In this document: positions 59,342 to 64,000 of the stretch, one piece after another | How positions within the stretch are numbered: position 1 is the stretch's first letter | Layout of the letters: every line of letters begins with the position of its first letter | Source: a virus | DNA length: 64,000 bases | Virus record (IMG/VR): IMGVR_UViG_3300024999_000066 | Coordinates: 1-64,000 of that record | Direction: 5' to 3' (one strand) | Notes under the pieces: model-generated | Seen by the model: the letters and a program-made list of their open reading frames with translations, nothing else | Told to the model about the DNA's origin: nothing | The model's database searches: none | Program-made: the position numbers and the translations under genes

Positions 59342-60325
59342 TTAAAATTTAAAACCCTCTGAGTCCCAATCGCGAGTATACTGGTTACCTTGACTATTGA
59401 AAAAGTCGATCTGACTGTAGCCATTAATACCGGCATAGAACCAAACTGCCACAGGATTGTAATCTACTTTATAAAGATTCTCATATCCAAGATTACGAAG
59501 GCACAGGTTAATACGACTCTGTGCAAAGTACTCTAGCTGTGTATCAGTAATCCCCTCAATACGTCCCTTCTCAAAGATCTTCTTGATAATTGCTTTCTCG
59601 TGTTCCATCACGGTTTCAGCAGCAAGATAAATATCTTTCTTCAGTTCATCTTCAAAAGCTTGGCCAATGTAGCCAACTTCTTTCTTTTCTTTAAGAAGTG
59701 TACGGAACAACCAAGCTGCCGCTTCGGAGTGAAGATTCTCGTCACGAGCAGAGAAGTTAATACCACTCACCACATTCAACAGCTTATTCTTACCTTGGCT
59801 CTGGAAGTGCTTCAAGAAAGCAAAACTAGAGTAAAGAATTGCACCTTCACCGAATGTGAAACAACCAAGAGCACGAAGATCATCTTTACTTGCCAAAGTA
59901 TCTTCTAAGAAAGCAACTCGTGCAGTTAGGTCTTCGTCTTCCAAGTACTGGTTATAGAACTCATCTGTTGCAAGTCCAAGTTCTTCATTCAGTGTACTAT
60001 AAAACTTTTGGTGAACTGCAAGTTCCATTGCCCCAAACATTGCAGCCATTGGTTGAATGTCAGCAGGACGTGGAAATTTCTTCATTACAAAGTTAATCCA
60101 AAACTCATTCCCGATGATAGCTTCATACTTGGAAAACAGTTTCAGTGTTGTGATTGTTCCATGACTTTCAGATTCAGTCATGTTTACCAGAATATCTTGT
60201 TTATCTTTGTGAACTTTTACTTCGAAGTGAGGCCAGAACACAGAAGCTTGTTGATCAGTAAACTCACAAGCTTCTGGATAATCTACAGTGAACTCCGTCT
60301 TAGGCGTTTGGATACGAGTTAGCAT
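59342..60325 (-). CDS. nrdB: Ribonucleoside-diphosphate reductase beta subunit
   Basis: 327 aa. ELAVHQKFY carries the radical Tyr four residues after the ligand His; FGEGAILYSSFAFLKHFQSQ and SARDENLHSE supply the later Glu and ExxH ligands. The first Glu lies four rather than three residues before the His, unlike E. coli NrdB. Resembles the NrdB branch of marine and other lytic phages. Supplies the tyrosyl radical to NrdA. Confidence 0.9.
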   Translation of the reverse strand: MLTRIQTPKTEFTVDYPEACEFTDQQASVFWPHFEVKVHKDKQDILVNMTESESHGTITTLKLFSKYEAIIGNEFWINFVMKKFPRPADIQPMAAMFGAMELAVHQKFYSTLNEELGLATDEFYNQYLEDEDLTARVAFLEDTLASKDDLRALGCFTFGEGAILYSSFAFLKHFQSQGKNKLLNVVSGINFSARDENLHSEAAAWLFRTLLKEKKEVGYIGQAFEDELKKDIYLAAETVMEHEKAIIKKIFEKGRIEGITDTQLEYFAQSRINLCLRNLGYENLYKVDYNPVAVWFYAGINGYSQIDFFNSQGNQYTRDWDSEGFKF

Positions 60326-60334
60326 TACCTCTCC

Positions 60335-60697
60335 TTATTTATTTGCATGCCGTTCTAGTTGATCAAGGATCATACCAGTATTATTACTTTGCTTACCCAT
60401 TGTCTTAAGATCGATCCTAAGATCCAAACTACAGTCTTCAACAATCGCATCCCAAGACGCAGCGCCAGACTTTAGCCATTCATCAGAGCGTTCATGCCCT
60501 TGGTACATCAAGCAGTCTACAACATTACCACGAAGATTACGATGCTTACAAACTACTTCATCAACCCCCATTGAAACATCTAAACCATTATCAAAAAGAA
60601 ACTTATTAATTGCTGCCTTATTATCTTCACCGAATGCTTGAGCAAACCCTTCACAGAGAAGGAGGTCTGACAAACTCAAATTAAAACCTACAGCCAT
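60335..60697 (-). CDS. Hypothetical protein
   Basis: 120 aa from ATG 60697. Ends WDAIVEDCSLDLRIDLKTM before a polar tail. Adjacent to nrdB in the nucleotide operon. No family recognised. Confidence 0.62.
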   Translation of the reverse strand: MAVGFNLSLSDLLLCEGFAQAFGEDNKAAINKFLFDNGLDVSMGVDEVVCKHRNLRGNVVDCLMYQGHERSDEWLKSGAASWDAIVEDCSLDLRIDLKTMGKQSNNTGMILDQLERHANK

Positions 60698-60698
60698 A

Positions 60699-60896
60699 CT
60701 ACACCCCACTCATGAATTTATTAAAAGCTGCTTTAGGACTCAACCCACTCTCGTACAAGAACACCCACTCACTCAATGTCTCAAGAATCCTTACATGAGC
60801 CACTCTATGCTGAACTCCTTCTCGGATTGCCATCAAAGATGCTACTTCTAGGATAAAGAATTCGATAGGATTTTCTTCTGAATTGTTAAAGCTCAT
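60699..60896 (-). CDS. Small hypothetical protein
   Basis: 65 aa, helical (EFFILEVASLMAIREGVQHR). ATG just after the thyX stop (3 nt). No family recognised. Confidence 0.6.
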   Translation of the reverse strand: MSFNNSEENPIEFFILEVASLMAIREGVQHRVAHVRILETLSEWVFLYESGLSPKAAFNKFMSGV

Positions 60897-60899
60897 ACA

Positions 60900-61577
60900 T
60901 TACTCCTTAAAAGTGAGCGCAGCCCAACTCACTGGGAAAATTCGTTCTGCTTCTTTACCAACCAACTCAGCAACTACTTGTACTTCTTTCTGTGCATTTG
61001 TATCAGTTCGCTTATTGTAGAAGTTAGCGAAGCTTACCAGATTCCCGGTCCAAATCCAATTAACAATTGCACCTTGTGGAAGAATAAATCGGCATTGTTC
61101 CGGGCATACACCATCAGACAACATTCGGTTATACAAAGCAACTGAAGCTTTAGTTTGAATTGTATACTGCTCTAGCCAATACTCTGAATCTTTGTGTTTC
61201 TCTCCACTACCTTGTTTGATACTCCCCTCCGGCTTAGACCGAAAGAATTCAGGAACAAAAATCTCTGGAGTTGTAGAGATATACCGACGACTCTCTTCGT
61301 TCTCAACCATTCCCACTTTATGTTTAAAGCATTGTGTACGAATTGGGACAGGTGCTGCAATACGGAACTTCAAAGCTGTATGGGCGAATGGTGTCCAGTG
61401 GTCATGTTTTGCAAGATAGTTGATAAGTTTGGTGTCAGCATCAGAGAGTTTCATATGATCTTCATAAGTGCTCCCCCACTCATATTCACTTTCCTTGCTG
61501 AAGGAAACTCTTGCGGCGTTGACTACAGCAAGGTCGTCACCCATACGATCTAGCAATTCTACTTTAATCTGTGACAT
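60900..61577 (-). CDS. thyX: Flavin-dependent thymidylate synthase
   Basis: 225 aa from ATG 61577 (GGAGG upstream). QCFKHKVGMVENEESRRYIS corresponds to the ThyX RHRxxSxxxxSxRY signature, in the FKHK variant seen in phages; YEWGSTYEDHMKLSD and PQGAIVNWIWTGNL are further conserved. Converts dUMP to dTMP with FAD and folate. Works with dCMP deaminase and dUTPase. Confidence 0.9.
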   Translation of the reverse strand: MSQIKVELLDRMGDDLAVVNAARVSFSKESEYEWGSTYEDHMKLSDADTKLINYLAKHDHWTPFAHTALKFRIAAPVPIRTQCFKHKVGMVENEESRRYISTTPEIFVPEFFRSKPEGSIKQGSGEKHKDSEYWLEQYTIQTKASVALYNRMLSDGVCPEQCRFILPQGAIVNWIWTGNLVSFANFYNKRTDTNAQKEVQVVAELVGKEAERIFPVSWAALTFKE

Positions 61578-61740
61578 TCTTTTCCTCCTCCAAAATTGCT
61601 TTACATTCTTCCCACGAGCCCGGTAGTTCAGGATAGAACTCCCACGCGTGTCCTGTGTCAACCAAACGATGATAATACTCTTTAGTTTTTACGTCAAGCT
61701 TCCAATTCATTGTAGGAAGTTTTTCATCTGCGTAGATCAT
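61564..61740 (-). CDS. Small hypothetical protein
   Basis: 58 aa starting MIYADEKLPTMNWKLDV. Fills the space between dut and thyX, overlapping both. Contains GHAWEFYPELPGSWEECK. No family recognised. Confidence 0.58.
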   Translation of the reverse strand: MIYADEKLPTMNWKLDVKTKEYYHRLVDTGHAWEFYPELPGSWEECKAILEEEKNVTD

Positions 61741-62168
61741 TTGCCGCTACTCCCAAAACCTTTCTCACCACGAATAGTCTCACTCAAACTATACACTTCC
61801 TGAAACATAACTTTCTGATAAGGAATTACCATCCCTTGTGCAATTCGATCACCAGCATTAACTTCAAGTCCCCAACCTTGTTTATCACAAGACAACTTGA
61901 CTTTAAGCTCTCCACGGTAATCTGAATCAATTACACCAACACAATTACTTAGACGTACATCATTCTTGAATCCGTGACCACTACGACTAAAGATTAGCAT
62001 TACATGGTCTTCTGGGATTTCAAATGCAAGACCAGTGGAATAAGTGTGTGGTGCATTGTAGTCTGTATCACCATTCAGCATTGTGTAGATATCAAAACAA
62101 CCACTTCCATCTGTTGCGTAGGTTGGAAGCTTAGCGGCTTCGTACAGACGTTTTACTTTGACTTTCAA
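61737..62168 (-). CDS. dut: dUTPase
   Basis: 143 aa, trimeric dUTPase motifs in order: ATDGSGCFD, FSRSGHGF, NCVGVIDSDYRGE, AGDRIAQGM and RGEKGFGSSGK. Hydrolyses dUTP to dUMP, keeping uracil out of DNA and feeding ThyX. Confidence 0.95.
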   Translation of the reverse strand: MKVKVKRLYEAAKLPTYATDGSGCFDIYTMLNGDTDYNAPHTYSTGLAFEIPEDHVMLIFSRSGHGFKNDVRLSNCVGVIDSDYRGELKVKLSCDKQGWGLEVNAGDRIAQGMVIPYQKVMFQEVYSLSETIRGEKGFGSSGK

Positions 62169-62171
62169 AAT

Positions 62172-62351
62172 TTACTCCTTAATCAAGCTTTTAATAATAT
62201 CACGAGTTCGTTCAAACATGAACTCTTCAATTTCCAATTCTTCTTGTTCATTCAGATCCAAACTCCAAGCTGTTTTATCTCGGGAAATGTCTAGTTGTTC
62301 TTCAAGAAAGTCAACTAGCAAATATAATTCATCTTGATCATATTTAATCAT
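62172..62351 (-). CDS. Small acidic helical protein
   Basis: 59 aa starting MIKYDQDELYLLVD. GGAG lies upstream of the ATG and AAGGAG for dut lies at its end. No family recognised. Confidence 0.58.
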   Translation of the reverse strand: MIKYDQDELYLLVDFLEEQLDISRDKTAWSLDLNEQEELEIEEFMFERTRDIIKSLIKE

Positions 62352-62568
62352 AAATAGTTTCTCCTGCCAACTTGTTATTAAAATGACGCCTTACAACATA
62401 ACCCCTACCCAGACTCCACACTGTACAAAGAATAGTTGTAGAGGTAGCAATCCCAACAGGAGTTGTAAAGAACATCAAACAACCCATTGTAATTAACCAA
62501 CTTCCTACCATGCCTATTGTAGTGTTTGTGCAGGTTTCAATCAAGGATTGTTTCTTAGTTTGTTTCAT
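62344..62568 (-). CDS. Small membrane protein (DUF7220-like)
   Basis: 74 aa. Opening KKQSLIETCTNTTIGMVGSW, two transmembrane segments and a closing YVVRRHFN resemble the DUF7220 family of phage and plasmid membrane proteins (recalled, not searched). Function unknown. Confidence 0.65.
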   Translation of the reverse strand: MKQTKKQSLIETCTNTTIGMVGSWLITMGCLMFFTTPVGIATSTTILCTVWSLGRGYVVRRHFNNKLAGETIYD

Positions 62569-63110
62569 TTAATTTTACCAGTAAGAACCAATTCAAGTTC
62601 AGCTAAGATATTAAATGCTGTGTGGGCTAAGTGGACAATGTTACTCTCTTCATCAGTCCTGTCAATAGCTGCCACACCTTCAGCCTTCTGAATGAATCCT
62701 TTTACACGGTGACGACTAGCAGCGGCCGAGAATTCAGTTTCAGCGTTAGGAAGATTCTTAAAATCATTTGGCTGATAACCTTTAGCAGTCTCTGCCCAAG
62801 TCATTACCTTTGCAATCTCTAGAATAGCATTAGGGAATCCTTCATCAAACAGCTGCATCTTTACTTTACCAACTTTACGTTCTTCTAGTACAGGGCGTGC
62901 AATAGAAGATTCCTCGACCAATTCTACATGATCCGCACTAACCCAAACTGATTGACCGTAACGAGGAAAATCTTTTTCTGTTACATATGCATCTTCTTTG
63001 GGTAAATACATTTCAACCACAAACTCTTCTTTAGCTTGATACCAAGTGTCTGAGCGTTCATGATCGTGATCTGCCAAAACTTTAATTGTTTGACCTTTAA
63101 CGTAAGTCAT
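62565..63110 (-). CDS. DUF5664/MazZ-like dATP/dGTP diphosphohydrolase with N-terminal extension
   Basis: 181 aa. Residues about 95-178 (NAILEIAKVMTWAETAKGYQP, AAASRHRVKG, DRTDEESNIVHLAHTAF) match the DUF5664 all-alpha fold whose members include MazZ. Residues 1-85 are an unrelated beta-rich domain (KVLADHDHERSDTWYQAKEE). Probably hydrolyses a purine dNTP; substrate unproven. In the same operon as dut and thyX. Confidence 0.65.
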   Translation of the reverse strand: MTYVKGQTIKVLADHDHERSDTWYQAKEEFVVEMYLPKEDAYVTEKDFPRYGQSVWVSADHVELVEESSIARPVLEERKVGKVKMQLFDEGFPNAILEIAKVMTWAETAKGYQPNDFKNLPNAETEFSAAASRHRVKGFIQKAEGVAAIDRTDEESNIVHLAHTAFNILAELELVLTGKIK

Positions 63111-63231
63111 CTTTCTCTCCTTTCAATCGTTTAATCTGCTCAAGCATATCCGCTTGCTGTTGTTTTAGAGTATGAACTTCTCGGCTAAGATTGTCAACAG
63201 TTAATTCTAATATTTCAACAGTGCGAATCAA
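63097..63231 (-). CDS. Small coiled-coil protein (start uncertain)
   Basis: 44 aa from TTG 63231; the frame is open further upstream but lacks ATG or GTG. Heptad-like (ILELTVDNLSREVHTLKQQQ). AAGGAGA for the next gene lies near its end. Weak ribosome binding site, so the start is a guess. Confidence 0.42.
   Translation of the reverse strand: MIRTVEILELTVDNLSREVHTLKQQQADMLEQIKRLKGEKDDLR
63169..63197 (-). promoter_or_regulatory. Putative promoter for the DUF5664 gene
   Basis: On the minus strand TTGACA (plus 63192-63197), 17 bp spacer, CATACT (plus 63169-63174), inside the small coiled-coil gene. Confidence 0.4.
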
Positions 63232-63257
63232 TTTGTAATTCTCGATTTTAGTTCTCC

Positions 63258-63884
63258 TTAATAAACTAAGAAACTTGTAGTTATATTTCCAGCGTTACTA
63301 TCTAGCCTAAGAGCTTCAGCTTTTCTCCTTAACGCATCAACTACAAAAGGTTTTACGTGCTCTTCTTTAGAATAGTCATACGCTGCCTCCAATATGATTT
63401 CTACTTTTTCTTGCTGCCAAACTTTATGAGCTTCTTGTGGTGTGTAGAATGAACCAAGACACTTTCTCACACCTTTATAGTTGATTTCAGAAACATACCG
63501 TCTAACTCTGTCGTCTTTATACACAACACCTAATGGACACTCTTGTTTTCTTGCCTGAGTGTGCAGTAAAGAGTTTAGCCAATCAGGCACCATTACACAA
63601 GCATCTTTTGAATATTCCTTATTGTTAGGGACGAGAATATCCTTGTCAACTTGAGCACCCATGAAGAACTCACAATCATACCAAGACTTATAGTCGCTGA
63701 AGCTCCACCAATCTTCTCTTGTCGTACATTCTTTGTAGGTTGGTCTAGATATATGGGTAGATGCATCATAACACCTACGCAGCATGGAAAACCAATTTGC
63801 GTAAGACTTTATAATTTTATTATCTTCCTTGACCTTACCAGACCAATCATTTACACCTACACCATATACTAGCTTATTTCTCAT
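63258..63884 (-). CDS. AP2/HNH-type homing endonuclease-like protein
   Basis: 208 aa. Carries the C-terminal domain shared with 1-858 and 17523-18662: YANWFSMLRRCY, VDKDILVPNNKEYSKDAC, VPDWLNSLL, then PLGVVYKD...RYVSEI...GSF. The upstream Cys4 modules are missing, making it the minimal version. Probably mobile; activity inferred. Confidence 0.68.
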   Translation of the reverse strand: MRNKLVYGVGVNDWSGKVKEDNKIIKSYANWFSMLRRCYDASTHISRPTYKECTTREDWWSFSDYKSWYDCEFFMGAQVDKDILVPNNKEYSKDACVMVPDWLNSLLHTQARKQECPLGVVYKDDRVRRYVSEINYKGVRKCLGSFYTPQEAHKVWQQEKVEIILEAAYDYSKEEHVKPFVVDALRRKAEALRLDSNAGNITTSFLVY

Positions 63885-63886
63885 AG

Positions 63887-64000
63887 TTACCCTGTAATAT
63901 TAGAAAGCAAAGAATCTCTCTTTTCTTTTGGCAAGAGATTCACTCGGCTCCTGCGTTGAACACCAGTGTTTTTATTCCGATACCGCTTATATTTACCTAC
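63887..64000 (-). CDS. C-terminal end of a gene running off the window
   Basis: The minus-strand frame is open from the window edge to TAA at 63887-63889, giving 37 residues, basic (KYKRYRNKNTGVQRRSRVN). Only the 3' end is visible and no family can be named. Confidence 0.5.
   Translation of the reverse strand, partial: VGKYKRYRNKNTGVQRRSRVNLLPKEKRDSLLSNITG

Noticed and set aside
1-64000. CRISPR array, insertion sequence, integrase or attachment site
   Set aside because: No regularly spaced repeats, transposase, integrase or repressor genes were seen; the window looks lytic, though the rest of the genome is not visible.

Overview
The window is a 64 kb piece of a tailed-phage genome, most likely a medium-sized lytic myovirus. 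It carries a contractile-tail sheath, tail tube-like proteins, a gp138-type spike and a baseplate J protein. The head genes (S49-type protease/scaffold, gpD-like decoration protein, E-type major capsid protein) and the tail genes resemble the Felix O1 / PAK_P1 style of myovirus; that comparison is from memory, not a search. TTGACA/TATAAT promoters, Shine-Dalgarno sites, a SAR endolysin and an Rz/Rz1 spanin pair point to a Gram-negative, probably gammaproteobacterial, host. The species cannot be read from the sequence.

Layout. (1) 1-5350, plus strand: the 3' part of a homing endonuclease-like gene, then about 16 small accessory genes, several behind sigma70-type promoters. (2) 5351-6133: non-coding convergent zone. 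(3) 6134-23275, minus strand: more than 40 tightly packed, often ATGA-coupled genes. Recognisable ones are two homing endonucleases, a release-factor-like gene broken by a TGA at its GGQ motif, a PTH2-like protein, a lipoprotein, a lambda-type phosphatase, an HD (MESH1/SpoT-like) hydrolase, dCMP deaminase, a Nudix hydrolase, a ClpP-like protease and PhoH. (4) 23403-26194, plus strand: a P-loop helicase-like protein and a zincin. (5) 26196-27757: tRNA-Gly plus about 1 kb of structured non-coding DNA with degenerate tRNA-like elements and a compact three-way junction. (6) 26706-56058, plus strand: late operon with packaging, head, tail, baseplate, adhesins and lysis. (7) 56169-64000, minus strand: nucleotide metabolism (nrdA, nrdB, thyX, dut, a DUF5664/MazZ-like enzyme), small genes and two homing endonucleases.

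How it works together. The minus-strand blocks look like early/middle host-takeover and dNTP-supply operons, and the plus-strand late operon makes the virion and lyses the cell. The window is heavily loaded with mobile elements. There are eight homing endonuclease-like genes that share exchangeable Cys4 and DNA-binding modules. An ORF-less group I intron splits the terminase large subunit between codons for KDD and QVDATSD. A GIY-YIG gene has its ribosome binding site and start codon buried in a perfect 14 bp inverted repeat.

Most small genes are unknown. Product names rest on motifs read by eye; no database search was run.
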